A stretch of DNA of 64,000 bases from CAYVHU01 sp964451415 (GTDB lineage: Bacteria > Pseudomonadota > Alphaproteobacteria > Rhodospirillales > Magnetovibrionaceae): NCBI GenBank assembly GCA_964451415.1, contig CAYVHU010000006.1, positions 115,606-179,605 of the forward strand, given 5' to 3'. Below, in pieces: positions 34,552 through 44,164 of this stretch. The notes beneath the pieces were generated by a model, which did no database searches, had not been told where the DNA came from, and saw nothing but the letters and a program-made list of their open reading frames with translations. The first letter of the stretch is position 1; every line of letters begins with the position of its first letter. Both the position numbers and the translations under genes were made by a program.

Positions 34552-34833
34552 TCAACCGTTCGTTCTGGCGGCGGACATCAGGGCATTCATAAAAGTGAGC
34601 ACATCCGGTTTATCCCCCAAGGCCTGGGCCAGATTGGCAGCATTGGTGAGAATCGTATTGATATCCCCGGTGGGACCGGTGCTCAGCGGCACGGGGGCGG
34701 GGGACACATCCGGTGTGGGGGACACATCCAGTGCGGGGGACACATCCAGTGCGGGGGACACATCCAGTGCGGGGGACGCATCCGGTGTGGGGGACACATT
34801 TGGCGCGGGGGCGAGGGGCGCATCATCAATCAT
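34552..34833 (-). CDS. Small protein with a Val-Ser-Pro-x-x-Asp repeat tract
   Basis: A 93-residue protein of unknown family. Residues 13-47 are six tandem hexapeptides of the form (V/A)SP-x-(P/L)-D, encoded by an 18-bp DNA minisatellite. A conserved-looking helical C-terminus follows (GDINTILTNAANLAQALGDK, then FMNALMSAARTNG). No signal peptide or membrane helix. The frame is open for 94 codons upstream, but AAGGAG sits 7 bases before the MIDDAPLAP start. The Pro-rich repeat is probably a flexible spacer whose length can change by slippage. Confidence 0.65.
   Translation of the reverse strand: MIDDAPLAPAPNVSPTPDASPALDVSPALDVSPALDVSPTPDVSPAPVPLSTGPTGDINTILTNAANLAQALGDKPDVLTFMNALMSAARTNG
34699..34803. 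repeat. 18-bp minisatellite, six copies
   Basis: The element GGGGGACACATC begins every 18 bases at 34699, 34717, 34735, 34753, 34771 and 34789 (the fifth reads GACGCATC, the last is cut short). Unit length is a multiple of three, so copy-number change keeps the reading frame of the small protein encoded on the minus strand. Confidence 0.92.
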
Positions 34834-34973
34834 GGGAGTCTCCTTTTGCAATCCGGGCTCTAGCCTTCCCGGCCGGTCCGTGACGTCGTCATGGGAAACG
34901 TTTGCATGAATGGCCTCGCTTAACACGCGTGCGAGGATCAGTGCTCGCGCCCAACCCATGATCATCATCCATC

Positions 34974-35007
34974 CAAAATATTGTCGTGGACAAAATATTG
35001 TCGTGGA
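34974..35007. repeat. Perfect 17-bp tandem duplication
   Basis: CAAAATATTGTCGTGGA occurs twice in direct contact (34974-34990, 34991-35007) in the gap upstream of the repeat-protein gene and downstream of the GGDEF-EAL stop. It could hold duplicated promoter or binding sequence for the small gene. No function can be read. Confidence 0.75.
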
Positions 35008-35041
35008 TATGACGCACGGCGCCTGCATTTGTGACACGCGC

Positions 35042-38000
35042 CTACTGAAGCGTTGGTTTTGGCCCCTTGCCCTTCGGGCCTGGCGCGGCGAGAAGGGCTG
35101 CATTGGGACCGTCATCGCTCAGGTAATAAGGCAGGACGCGGCCTTCGACGGGCTTTCCGATCAAATAACCCTGCGCTTCATGGCAATGTTGCTGACGCAG
35201 GAAATCAAGCTGTTCCAGGGTTTCCACCCCTTCGGCAACCACACTCATATTCAAACTTTTAGCCATGGAAATCACCGCCGTGACGATTTCCATGTCCTCG
35301 GTGCTGTCGGGAATATCGCAAACGAAGGTGCGATCGATCTTAAGCTCGTCCACCGGCAGTTTCCGCAATTGGCTGAGGGATGAATACCCGGTGCCGAAAT
35401 CGTCGATGGAAATGCTTACGCCCAGGCGTTTGAGGCGGTGCAGGATGCCGATGGTCTTGTCCACGTCTTCCATGACCATGCTCTCGGTAACCTCGACGGA
35501 GAGCATCTCGGCGCGAAGGTCGTTTTCGCGCAGAGCCAGGGCGATATGATCGGCCAGAGCGGGGTCGGAAAACTGGCGTGCGGATAAGTTGACGGCAACC
35601 GGCAGGGAATACCCGAGTTCGTCCCGCCATACACGGACCTGCCGGCAGGCCTCGAACAGAACCCAGCGACCGATATCAAGAATGAGTCCCGTTTCCTCGG
35701 CCAGGGGAATGAACGTGTCCGGCTGCAACAAACCGCGTTCGGGATGCATCCAGCGCACCAAGGCTTCGGTGCTGGTGATACGGCCCTGGGCAATGTTGTA
35801 CTTGGGTTGGAAAAACAAGCGCAGTTCGTCATTCAGTGAGGCGCCACGCAGGCCCGTTTCCAACTCCATATGTTCGCGAATGCACGCATCCATGCTTTTG
35901 TTGAAAAAACGGAACGTCGCGCGCCCTTTGCTCTTGGCCTCGTACATAGCCATGTCGGCGTTACGCGAGAGTTCCTCGATCGTGTCGCCATCGTCGGGGA
36001 AGAATGCAATGCCGATACTTGCGGAAATGAAGACCTCGTTGTCCGTCAGTTCGAACGATTCTTCAAGGCGATGAATAACGCGTTGCGCCACCTCATGGGC
36101 GCGCGTTTCGTTCTCCACATCGTTGAGCACAACAGCAAATTCATCACCGCCAAGGCGCGCCACGGTATCGTCTTCGCGCACACACTCGATCAGTCGGGCC
36201 GTGGCCTCGATCAACAAAGCATCGCCTTTTTCGTGGCCCAGGCTTTCGTTCACCTGCTTAAAACGGTCCAGGTCGATGAACAACAATGCCCCCTTGTGTC
36301 CATGACGGCGGTGACGCGCAAGGGCGCGGCGCAAGTGATCTTGAAACAAAGTGCGGTTCGGTAGGCCTGTCAGCGCATCGTAATGGGCCAGATGTTCAAG
36401 TTGACGTTCGGTTTCCTTCGCCTTGGAAATATCGGAAAACACCCCCACGTAATGCGTAATCTGCCTTTCATCGTTATAAACAGCGGCGATCGAAAGCCAT
36501 TTCGGATACGCTTCACCGTTTTTGCGGCGATCCCATATTTCCCCCCTCCACTGGCCCGATTTTTTCAGTTCGGACCACATCTCTTTATAAAACTTACCGT
36601 CGTGGCGCCCCGAAGACATGATCTTCGGCGTATGGCCAATCACCTCATCGCGTGAATAGCCGGTGATGGCGGTAAACGCGGGATTAACATCGACGATCAC
36701 GGAACGGGTGTCGGTGATCATGATGCCTTCCACCGTTTCATCCACCACGCGTTGGGTTAAACGCAAACGATCTTCGGTTTTTTTGCGTTCCGTGATGTCC
36801 TGGGAAATACCGCAGATGGCATAAACTTCGTTCCGCTCATTGATAAGCGGGAATTTCGTGGAAACGAACAGGCGCGTCGAACGGGCACCGATCAGTTGTT
36901 CCTCGAACTGGTGCGGCATGCGGCTTTTGACCACCTCGGCATCGTGTTCCTGGATCATGTCAGCCACCTCCGCCGAGAGAAATTCATAAGGCGTACGACC
37001 GCGGACCTCGCTTTGGGTTTTGGCGAAAAACTGCTGCCAACGCGTGTTGACCAGAACATAGCGACCTTCAAGATCTTTCATCTGGATCAACGACGGCGCA
37101 TTATTGACCATGCTGTCCAGAAGCTCCTGCTTTTTGCGCAACTCGCGTTCCCGAGCCTGAACCGTCGTGGCCATATCGTCGAACGCCTTGGCCAGAACAC
37201 CGATTTCATCACTTCTGTGCGTGCCCGCAGGTGTGACATGTTCGCCATTGCGAATGCGTATGGCGCTATCCACCAGCGCATTCAACGGATCGGTGATATT
37301 CGTGTGCATGAAGTACAGCATGGAGGGCACAAAAATAAGCGCGGTCAAAATCAGCACGATGATGGCCGCATCTCGGAAAGCCGCAAACCCGGACATCATA
37401 TCCACATTAACGAGCGACAAAACGACCAACCCGCTTTTCCCGCCGTCGCCTTGAAGCCGCACCGCAGCGCTATAATCGCGCTTGTTCGCGCTCCAGGCGT
37501 ATGCCGTTTTCGCCTGCGCATGCAACAAAAGCGGCGGCACGGCGTCGCCAAATCGGTTTGCATCCACGCCAACCCGATTGGGCGGCACAAAGGCGACGTG
37601 CGCACCAATTTGACTGCCGAGAGCGGCAAAGTAAGCGCTGTCGATCACGCGTACCGTACGCAGCCAACCCAGATTTTGAGCTTTTCCGTCCAGACGTTCG
37701 CGCACGATCGGGATGGTGAAATCCATCACCAGCCCGCCATGTTGCAACCGTGTGAATATCCGTCCGGCGCGGGCACCAGGTTCCAGGCCGGGCATCAACA
37801 ACAAAGGTGGCGGCGTGAAGACCCGCGCCGGCCCTTGCGGTTGTTCGGCATTGACCAGTTCGTATCGGGGAACGCCGTTTTTGTCATAGGCAAGAAACCC
37901 GGGTGAAAAAGAATCGCCATGTTTCAACGCAAAAGCCGTCACATGGGCGTCGGGCGTATAGAGCGCAACCAGAGCTAAATCGTTCCCCACCGTCGTCCGG

Positions 38001-38341
38001 TACAGATTCAACGCCAGTTTTTTCTTTTCACGGTTGAAGACCGAAGGCCGGGCCTGCGCCGGAGCCTCATTGGCATAGATCAGATTGGCAGAGTCGACAA
38101 GATCAGCCTGCTCCGCAAGGCGTCTTGAGGTTTCTTTAAGAGAGGATTGAATCAGCCTGAGATCGAACTGCACCGCCCGCACGCCATCAGCGATCTTGGC
38201 GCGGGCCTGGGCTTCGTGAAAAGTTCCCGTCACCCACCAAAACACGCCCCCCATCAATACGAGCGTGGCGATCACGGTGACGAAGACCAGAACCGTAAGC
38301 CTGTTGCCCAACCCGTTCAGTATCGGATTTTCTGGCGACAT
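35042..38341 (-). CDS. Membrane GGDEF-EAL receptor with two PAS domains
   Basis: A 1099-residue bifunctional c-di-GMP enzyme. Order: membrane helix 15-37, periplasmic sensor about 40-315 (double-Cache-like), second helix about 322-345, HAMP about 346-400, PAS 408-518, PAS 528-640, GGDEF about 655-815, EAL about 830-1080. The cyclase motif GGDEF (731-735) and the inhibitory I-site RxxD (Arg722-Asp725) are intact. The phosphodiesterase residues are present too: EALVRW (Glu859), NLSARQF, VEVTES, IDDFGTGYSSL, LKIDRTF and AEGVE. Both activities are therefore possible, with the sensor or PAS input deciding. It is divergent from a membrane chemoreceptor gene. Confidence 0.95.
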   Translation of the reverse strand: MSPENPILNGLGNRLTVLVFVTVIATLVLMGGVFWWVTGTFHEAQARAKIADGVRAVQFDLRLIQSSLKETSRRLAEQADLVDSANLIYANEAPAQARPSVFNREKKKLALNLYRTTVGNDLALVALYTPDAHVTAFALKHGDSFSPGFLAYDKNGVPRYELVNAEQPQGPARVFTPPPLLLMPGLEPGARAGRIFTRLQHGGLVMDFTIPIVRERLDGKAQNLGWLRTVRVIDSAYFAALGSQIGAHVAFVPPNRVGVDANRFGDAVPPLLLHAQAKTAYAWSANKRDYSAAVRLQGDGGKSGLVVLSLVNVDMMSGFAAFRDAAIIVLILTALIFVPSMLYFMHTNITDPLNALVDSAIRIRNGEHVTPAGTHRSDEIGVLAKAFDDMATTVQARERELRKKQELLDSMVNNAPSLIQMKDLEGRYVLVNTRWQQFFAKTQSEVRGRTPYEFLSAEVADMIQEHDAEVVKSRMPHQFEEQLIGARSTRLFVSTKFPLINERNEVYAICGISQDITERKKTEDRLRLTQRVVDETVEGIMITDTRSVIVDVNPAFTAITGYSRDEVIGHTPKIMSSGRHDGKFYKEMWSELKKSGQWRGEIWDRRKNGEAYPKWLSIAAVYNDERQITHYVGVFSDISKAKETERQLEHLAHYDALTGLPNRTLFQDHLRRALARHRRHGHKGALLFIDLDRFKQVNESLGHEKGDALLIEATARLIECVREDDTVARLGGDEFAVVLNDVENETRAHEVAQRVIHRLEESFELTDNEVFISASIGIAFFPDDGDTIEELSRNADMAMYEAKSKGRATFRFFNKSMDACIREHMELETGLRGASLNDELRLFFQPKYNIAQGRITSTEALVRWMHPERGLLQPDTFIPLAEETGLILDIGRWVLFEACRQVRVWRDELGYSLPVAVNLSARQFSDPALADHIALALRENDLRAEMLSVEVTESMVMEDVDKTIGILHRLKRLGVSISIDDFGTGYSSLSQLRKLPVDELKIDRTFVCDIPDSTEDMEIVTAVISMAKSLNMSVVAEGVETLEQLDFLRQQHCHEAQGYLIGKPVEGRVLPYYLSDDGPNAALLAAPGPKGKGPKPTLQ

Positions 38342-38509
38342 ATACGCTTTACCGGATAAAGAGTGGGATACGTCTCATTGGCATGTCAGTATCACACGTA
38401 TTGCATGTTGGAATCAAATGCGTTGTGATCGTGGTCTTGCGGAAAAAGAGCGTGGTACCTTAAAATTTTGTGAATAACAAAAAAACAATTCAATAAATAC
38501 GGGAGTATA

Positions 38510-39760
38510 ATGATGGGCGGATGCAACGAATTCAGACGGCTCGGAGTCCGAATGATCGGACTGGGTGTGATTGTGGGGCTGGTCTTCCCACCGTTTATGC
38601 TGATTCTGAACGTGCCGCCGGAGATCGCCCTGCGGCCTGTGGTTTTCGCCGCAACGGTGGCTGCAGGTATCGCTCTGGGAGCGGTGAACATCATGATCGT
38701 GCGTATCATTATCGGACGACGTGTCACGGCCATGAAAAACACCATGACCATGCTGGCTGAAAGCGGTGAGGCCGGCGACATTCCTTGCGCCAAAAACACC
38801 GATGCGTTTGGCGAAATGGCCCGGGCCATCGCCGTTTTCGGTGGGCAGCTCGTGGAAAAGCGCGCCTTGGAAGCGCGTCGTGACGAAGAATTGCGTCAGG
38901 CGGAACAAGATAAAGCCGAAGCGCGCGACGCACTGGCCTACGATTTCGAGGCCGTGGTCAAAGGGGCCATGAGCGGGACACAAAACAATGTCACAGCCCT
39001 ACAAGATGCCGCGCGCGCCATGGGTGAAAGTGCACAAGCAAGCCTGGAACAGGCGCATTCGGCGATCGCCTTGTCTGAATCCGCGTCCCAGGACGTCGGT
39101 GCCGTCGCGCACGCCGCATCGGAAATGGCCGAAACCGTGCGCCTTTTGAACCAACGCATGCGGCAATCCAGCACCATGTCGGAGAATGCGGTCGCGCGCG
39201 TCGGCGAGGCCGATGTCCAAGTGGGCAATCTGGGCGAAGCCACGAAGAAGATCGAAAATGTGGCGGATTTAATCATCGACATCGCCGACCAGACCAACAT
39301 GCTGGCGTTGAACGCGACCATCGAAGCCGCGCGCGCAGGCGAAGCGGGCAAGGGGTTCGCCGTGGTGGCCGGCGAGGTCAAAAACCTGGCCAATCAAACG
39401 GCGCGTGCAACGGACGAGATTACAGCCAACATCGAAAATATCCGCATGGTAGGCGCGCGCGCGCGTGAAGCCATGTCGAGCGTCTCCGGCACCATTGGCG
39501 AAATGAACGTCATCGCCGCAGAGGTCGCTCAAACTACCGAAGAGCAAAACGAAACCATCACCGCTATTTCTTCCAAGGCCCAGGCCACGGCAGACGCCAC
39601 CACTCAGGCCGTCACGCATATCCACGAAGTCGGTGACGCCATCGAGAAAACCGGCTTCGCGGCCCACGAGATGCTCTCCACCGTCGATGATCTGGCACGC
39701 GAAATGCAGACCCTGGCGGAACGCGCCGATGCGTTTGCAACCAATGTGCGCACCGGATAA
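38510..39760 (+). CDS. Methyl-accepting chemotaxis protein with short membrane sensor
   Basis: A 416-residue chemoreceptor. Two transmembrane helices (GLGVIVGLVFPPFMLILNV and VVFAATVAAGIALGAVNIMI) are joined by only about 8 residues, so there is essentially no periplasmic ligand domain. A HAMP-like segment (NTDAFGEMARAIAVFGGQL) precedes the signalling coiled coil with tip IADQTNMLALNATIEAARAG and GKGFAVVAGEVKNLANQTAR. It may sense membrane state or couple to another receptor. Two adjacent ATGs (38510, 38513) are possible; GGGAG is 4 or 7 bases upstream. Divergent from the GGDEF-EAL receptor. Confidence 0.93.
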   Translation: MMGGCNEFRRLGVRMIGLGVIVGLVFPPFMLILNVPPEIALRPVVFAATVAAGIALGAVNIMIVRIIIGRRVTAMKNTMTMLAESGEAGDIPCAKNTDAFGEMARAIAVFGGQLVEKRALEARRDEELRQAEQDKAEARDALAYDFEAVVKGAMSGTQNNVTALQDAARAMGESAQASLEQAHSAIALSESASQDVGAVAHAASEMAETVRLLNQRMRQSSTMSENAVARVGEADVQVGNLGEATKKIENVADLIIDIADQTNMLALNATIEAARAGEAGKGFAVVAGEVKNLANQTARATDEITANIENIRMVGARAREAMSSVSGTIGEMNVIAAEVAQTTEEQNETITAISSKAQATADATTQAVTHIHEVGDAIEKTGFAAHEMLSTVDDLAREMQTLAERADAFATNVRTG

Positions 39761-39802
39761 TATATTTCAAGCCTCACCATTCAGTTGCGCTAAACATCCG
39801 CA

Positions 39803-39836
39803 AAAAAGCCCTGCCGGCAGCACCTGGCAGGGCTTT
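39803..39836. terminator. Bidirectional intrinsic terminator
   Basis: AAAAGCCCTGCC and GGCAGGGCTTTT form a perfect 12-base-pair stem whose outer A and T runs serve both directions: the MCP gene on plus and the tRNA-Ala on minus. Confidence 0.85.
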
Positions 39837-39841
39837 TGAAC

Positions 39842-39917
<76 letters not shown>

Positions 39918-40082
39918 TCAAGGGTTATCCGGCGCCGCCGCGCCGAGTGGCGAGATATATGCTTGAGGCGCAAGGCCCTGTCAAGTCCGCCGTTGTCGCT
40001 TTGCATCCGTGTGCACCCTTGCGCCGAACGCGCGCGACGCATAAGTTTGGGGTCGTCATATCTTTCAACGCGGTGGCTCTTC

Positions 40083-40379
40083 ATGGACGTACTTCTCGTA
40101 AACGCACTCAAGGTCATTTATGCTGTACTGAATTTCTATTGGTTCATCATCATCGTCAATGTGATCGCAAGCTGGCTGGTCGCATTCAACGTCATCAACA
40201 CGTCAAACCGCTTCGTCTATATGGTCATGGACTTCACGTACCGTCTGACCGAGCCCCTGTACCGCCGCATCCGATCGGTTTTGCCCGACCTGGGCGGTAT
40301 CGACCTGTCTCCCATCATCGTCTTGCTGGCGGTGTTTTTTCTTCAAGGCATCATTCAGGACTGGATTTTTCGGCTGTAG
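40083..40379 (+). CDS. YggT family membrane protein
   Basis: A 98-residue protein with two hydrophobic segments (VIYAVLNFYWFIIIVNVIAS and IIVLLAVFFLQGIIQDWIF) flanking the YggT motif FTYRLTEPLYRRIRSVLP and GGIDLSPI. The family is linked to cell-envelope or turgor functions without a defined activity. The frame is open upstream, but the ATG at MDVLLVNALK matches family starts. It is 4 bases from the DUF167 gene, a widespread pairing. First gene of yggT-DUF167-folD-nnrU-lepA. Confidence 0.93.
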   Translation: MDVLLVNALKVIYAVLNFYWFIIIVNVIASWLVAFNVINTSNRFVYMVMDFTYRLTEPLYRRIRSVLPDLGGIDLSPIIVLLAVFFLQGIIQDWIFRL

Positions 40380-40383
40380 GGCC

Positions 40384-40710
40384 ATGACGGGCGCTTTTTT
40401 CGAAACGATCTCAGACGGGTTGCTGGTGCGCGTGCGTCTGCACCCCGCCGCGCGCAAGAACGGCATTACAGGTATGGGCGAAGGCGTCGATGGTCGCTGG
40501 ATGTTGAAAGCCGCCGTTACCAAGCCGCCCGAAGGCGGCAAGGCCAATCAGGCCCTGATCAAAATGCTGGCCCGAGAATGGAGGGTGGCGAAATCGTCCT
40601 TCGCGGTGTATCAGGGCCAGACAAACCGCAACAAGGTCCTGAAGCTTCACGGCGAAGCCCGGGAACTGGCCGCACGGCTGAAGGCGTGGGCGGCGCAAAA
40701 CGACTTCTGA
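40384..40710 (+). CDS. DUF167 (YggU) family protein
   Basis: A 108-residue protein matching DUF167: RVRLHPAARKNGITGM, KAAVTKPPEGGKANQALIKM and FAVYQGQTNRNKVLKLHG. A small alpha/beta fold of unknown function, almost always beside yggT as here. Starts 4 bases after the yggT stop and ends 17 bases before folD. Confidence 0.94.
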   Translation: MTGAFFETISDGLLVRVRLHPAARKNGITGMGEGVDGRWMLKAAVTKPPEGGKANQALIKMLAREWRVAKSSFAVYQGQTNRNKVLKLHGEARELAARLKAWAAQNDF

Positions 40711-40727
40711 CATAGGGACCAAGGGCT

Positions 40728-41627
40728 ATGAGCGCAGCAAAACGTATCGATGGCAAAGCTTTCGCACAGGGCCTGCGAGAGCGCATTGCGCTTCAAGTGG
40801 CGAAGCTCAAGGCGGACACAGGCGTGACCCCGGGCCTTGCGGTGGTGCTGGTGGGCGAAGACCCGGCGTCCGAGGTCTATGTGCGCAACAAGGCCAAGCA
40901 GACGGCGGAATGCGGAATGAACAGCTTCACCCACAAATTGAATGAGGCCGTTAGCGAGGACGACCTGCTGGCAAAAGTCGCGCAGCTCAATGCCGATCCC
41001 GCCGTCCATGGCATTTTGGTACAACTGCCCTTGCCGGGTCACATGGACACGGCGCGCGTCATCAACGCCGTCGCCCCCGCGAAGGATGTGGACGGCTTTC
41101 ATGTCATTAACGCCGGGCGCCTGATGACGGGCCAAGACGCCATGGTGCCATGTACACCGCTGGGATGCGTGATGATGATCAAGGATACGCTGGGTCAAGA
41201 CTTATCAGGCCTGCGCGCCGTGATCGTGGGGCGTTCCAACATCGTCGGCAAACCCATGGCGCAATTGCTGTTGAATGAAAACTGCACCGTGACCATTGCC
41301 CATTCGCGCACCCGTGATTTACCGGAAGAATGCCGTCGTGCCGATATTCTGGTTGCCGCCGTGGGCCGCCCACAAATGATCAAAGGCGATTGGATCAAGC
41401 CCGGCGCGTGTGTCATAGATGTCGGCATCAACCGTGTGGCCGCGCCGGAAAAAGGCGAAGGCAAAACGCGACTGGTGGGCGATGTGGACTTTGACAGCGC
41501 CGCCGAAGTTGCAGGGGCCATCACGCCGGTCCCTGGTGGGGTCGGTCCCATGACCATCGCCGTATTGCTCGCCAACACGCTAACAGCGTGCTGTCGTATC
41601 GCAGGCGTGGAACCTCCCAGGGTTTAG
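40728..41627 (+). CDS. folD: Bifunctional methylenetetrahydrofolate dehydrogenase / methenyltetrahydrofolate cyclohydrolase
   Basis: A 299-residue folate one-carbon enzyme interconverting 5,10-methylene-, 5,10-methenyl- and 10-formyl-tetrahydrofolate with NADP. Visible signatures: VGEDPASEVYVRNKAKQTAE (catalytic Lys and Tyr), VQLPLPGHMD, PCTPLGCVMMI, VVGRS-like AVIVGRSNIVGKPMAQLL for cofactor, and TPVPGGVGPMTIAVLLANT. The product 10-formyl-THF feeds Fmt and purine synthesis. In operon with yggT and DUF167. Confidence 0.97.
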   Translation: MSAAKRIDGKAFAQGLRERIALQVAKLKADTGVTPGLAVVLVGEDPASEVYVRNKAKQTAECGMNSFTHKLNEAVSEDDLLAKVAQLNADPAVHGILVQLPLPGHMDTARVINAVAPAKDVDGFHVINAGRLMTGQDAMVPCTPLGCVMMIKDTLGQDLSGLRAVIVGRSNIVGKPMAQLLLNENCTVTIAHSRTRDLPEECRRADILVAAVGRPQMIKGDWIKPGACVIDVGINRVAAPEKGEGKTRLVGDVDFDSAAEVAGAITPVPGGVGPMTIAVLLANTLTACCRIAGVEPPRV

Positions 41628-41640
41628 GGGCTTAGCGTCC

Positions 41641-42324
41641 ATGTCGAATCTTTTGCTCGCGCTGGGCGTTTTCATCACCTTCCATGCCATTCCGGCCGCC
41701 GCGCCGGTACGCCGCGCCTTGATCGAAAAAGTTGGAAAAACCGCATACATTGTTGGCTATTTTATATTATCCATAGCCCTTCTAACATGGGTCGGCTTCG
41801 CCTATGCCGACGCCGACACAAGCCTTTTGTGGCCGCAATGGCCGTGGACGCGCTGGGTTCCGGTGCTCGTCATGCCGTTTGTGTGCATATTGCTGGTCGG
41901 CGCGCTGACACAACCCAATCCCCTTTCCATCGGCGTGCGCGCAGCCCAATTCGACCCCGCCAGACCACGCATCGTCTCGATCACCCGCCACCCCATCATC
42001 TGGGCTTTGGTCCTCTGGGGTCTTGCCCATATCGTACCCAACGGAAACACGGCTTCGGTCTTGCTGTTCGGTCTGTTCGTCGTCCTCGCGGCGCTGGGTC
42101 CGTTCAGCCTGGATGCCAAGGCGCGCCGCGTTTTAGGGGGCGAGGACTGGGCACGATTGGCAAAACCGACGTCGAACGTTCCCTTTCTGGCGATCTTTGC
42201 GGGCCGCACCCGGCTGGACTGGCGCGGCATCGGATGGGTCCCGGTAGTGGGCGGGTTGCTCCTTTATGGCGCGCTTTTGTTGGCTCACCCCTATGTGATC
42301 GGCGTCAGCCCGTTGCCGTTTTAA
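41641..42324 (+). CDS. NnrU family membrane protein
   Basis: A 227-residue integral membrane protein with about six hydrophobic segments (LLLALGVFITFHAIPAAAPV, YIVGYFILSIALLTWVGFA and others). RIVSITRHPIIWALVLWGLA and HIVPNGNTASV are characteristic of NnrU, a relative of isoprenylcysteine-type methyltransferase-like membrane proteins, first noted near nitrite/NO reductase genes. No denitrification genes are nearby here, so the role is open. It is 13 bases after folD and 37 before lepA. Confidence 0.92.
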   Translation: MSNLLLALGVFITFHAIPAAAPVRRALIEKVGKTAYIVGYFILSIALLTWVGFAYADADTSLLWPQWPWTRWVPVLVMPFVCILLVGALTQPNPLSIGVRAAQFDPARPRIVSITRHPIIWALVLWGLAHIVPNGNTASVLLFGLFVVLAALGPFSLDAKARRVLGGEDWARLAKPTSNVPFLAIFAGRTRLDWRGIGWVPVVGGLLLYGALLLAHPYVIGVSPLPF

Positions 42325-42361
42325 CTAGGCACCGGCTTTGCGTGGTGGTAAAAGCGCGCCC

Positions 42362-44164
42362 ATGAGCGATCTTGAACACATCCGTAATTTTTCCATCATT
42401 GCGCACATCGATCACGGGAAATCGACCCTGGCCGACCGCCTGATTCAGCATTGCGGCGGACTGAGCGAGCGTGAAATGTCCGCACAGGTGCTCGACAGCA
42501 TGGACATCGAGCGCGAGCGCGGCATCACCATCAAGGCCCAGACCGTGCGCCTGATGTACAAAGCCAGGGATGGCAAAACCTATCAGATCAACATCATGGA
42601 CACGCCGGGTCATGTGGATTTTGCCTATGAAGTATCGCGGTCTCTAGCGGCGTGTGAAGGCGCACTGCTGGTGGTGGATGCGTCCCAGGGCGTGGAGGCG
42701 CAGACCCTCGCCAACGTCTATCTGGCGCTGGACAACGATCTGGAAATCGTGCCCGTTCTCAACAAAATCGACTTGCCGGCAGCGGAACCGGATCGGGTGC
42801 GCAAACAAATTGAAGACGTGATCGGCCTGGACGCCTCGGACGCCCTGGAAGTCTCGGCCAAATCTGGCATCGGCATCGAAGACACGCTGGAAGCCGTCAT
42901 CACCCGCCTACCCGCACCGCAAGGTGAGCGCGACGCGCCCTTGAAGGCCCTGTTGGTGGATTCGTGGTACGACCAGTATCTAGGCGTCATGATCCTGGTG
43001 CGCGTGGTGGACGGCACCCTCAAGAAGGGCCAGAAAATCCGTATGATGTCTTCGGGCGTCAGCCACCAGATCGATCAGGTCGGCATGTTTACACCCAAGA
43101 TCACCAAGACGGCCGAATTGGGACCGGGCGAACTGGGATACATCACCGCCTCCATCAAAACCGTTGCCGACACCAACGTGGGCGATACCATCACGGATGA
43201 AAAAAACCCCGCATCCGAACCTTTGGCGGGCTTTCAGCCCTCGGTTCCGGTGGTGTTCTGTTCGCTGTTTCCCGTGGACGCGGCCGATTACGACGATTTG
43301 CGCGATTCCATGGGCAAGCTACGCTTGAACGATGCCAGTTTCGAATTCGAAGCCGAAACCTCCGCCGCACTGGGACAGGGCTTTCGCTGCGGATTTTTAG
43401 GCCTTTTGCATCTGGAAATCATTCAGGAACGCCTGGAACGCGAATTCGATCTCGACCTGATCACGACGGCCCCTTCCGTCGCCTATAAAATTCATATGAT
43501 CGACGACACGATCCTCGATTTGCACAACCCCGCCGACATGCCCGAACCGACCCGGATCAAGGCCATTGAAGAACCCTGGATCAAGGCTACGATCTTGGTG
43601 CCGGACGAATATTTGGGCGCCGTTCTGGGTCTGTGCACGGAACGCCGCGGCGAGCAGGTGGAATTGACTTACGTCGGCACCCGCGCGATGGTTGTGTATC
43701 GCCTGCCCCTGAACGAAGTAGTGTTCGATTTCTACGACCGTCTGAAATCAATTTCTCGCGGGTATGCCAGTTTCGATTACGAAATGGCCGGTTATGCCGA
43801 AAACGATCTGGTGAAAATTTCCATTTTGGTCAATGCGGAACCCGTCGATGCGCTGGCCTTCATCGCGCATCGCTCTCAATCCGAAAACCGGGGCCGGCAG
43901 GTGTGTGAGCGCCTGAAGGATCTGATCCCACGTCAGCTTTTCAAGATTCCCATCCAGGCGGCCATCGGCGGCAAGGTGATCGCACGTGAAACCATTTCCG
44001 CCATGCGCAAGGACGTCACCGCCAAGTGCTATGGCGGCGATATTTCGCGCAAGCGCAAGCTTCTGGAAAAGCAAAAGAAGGGCAAAAAGAAAATGCGTCA
44101 GTTCGGCCGGGTGGAAATTCCCCAATCGGCATTCATCAACGCCCTTAAGATGGGTGATGATTAA
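42362..44164 (+). CDS. lepA: Elongation factor 4 (back-translocating GTPase LepA)
   Basis: A 600-residue ribosomal GTPase that acts on stalled or mistranslocated ribosomes and in 30S assembly. G motifs: AHIDHGKSTLADRL (G1), RGITIKAQ (G2), DTPGHVDF (G3), LNKIDLPAA (G4). The LepA-specific C-terminal domain is seen in EMAGYAENDLVKISILVN and KCYGGDISRKRKLLEKQKKG. A start 24 bases upstream is possible in frame, but MSDLEHIRNFSIIAHIDHGK fits all relatives. Its end overlaps by 4 bases with the convergent receiver gene. Confidence 0.98.
   Translation: MSDLEHIRNFSIIAHIDHGKSTLADRLIQHCGGLSEREMSAQVLDSMDIERERGITIKAQTVRLMYKARDGKTYQINIMDTPGHVDFAYEVSRSLAACEGALLVVDASQGVEAQTLANVYLALDNDLEIVPVLNKIDLPAAEPDRVRKQIEDVIGLDASDALEVSAKSGIGIEDTLEAVITRLPAPQGERDAPLKALLVDSWYDQYLGVMILVRVVDGTLKKGQKIRMMSSGVSHQIDQVGMFTPKITKTAELGPGELGYITASIKTVADTNVGDTITDEKNPASEPLAGFQPSVPVVFCSLFPVDAADYDDLRDSMGKLRLNDASFEFEAETSAALGQGFRCGFLGLLHLEIIQERLEREFDLDLITTAPSVAYKIHMIDDTILDLHNPADMPEPTRIKAIEEPWIKATILVPDEYLGAVLGLCTERRGEQVELTYVGTRAMVVYRLPLNEVVFDFYDRLKSISRGYASFDYEMAGYAENDLVKISILVNAEPVDALAFIAHRSQSENRGRQVCERLKDLIPRQLFKIPIQAAIGGKVIARETISAMRKDVTAKCYGGDISRKRKLLEKQKKGKKKMRQFGRVEIPQSAFINALKMGDD

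Noticed and set aside
34699..34803. CRISPR array
   Set aside because: Units are contiguous 18-mers without spacers, encode protein in frame, and no cas genes are present; the 12-bp array at 18602-18637 fails for the same reasons.
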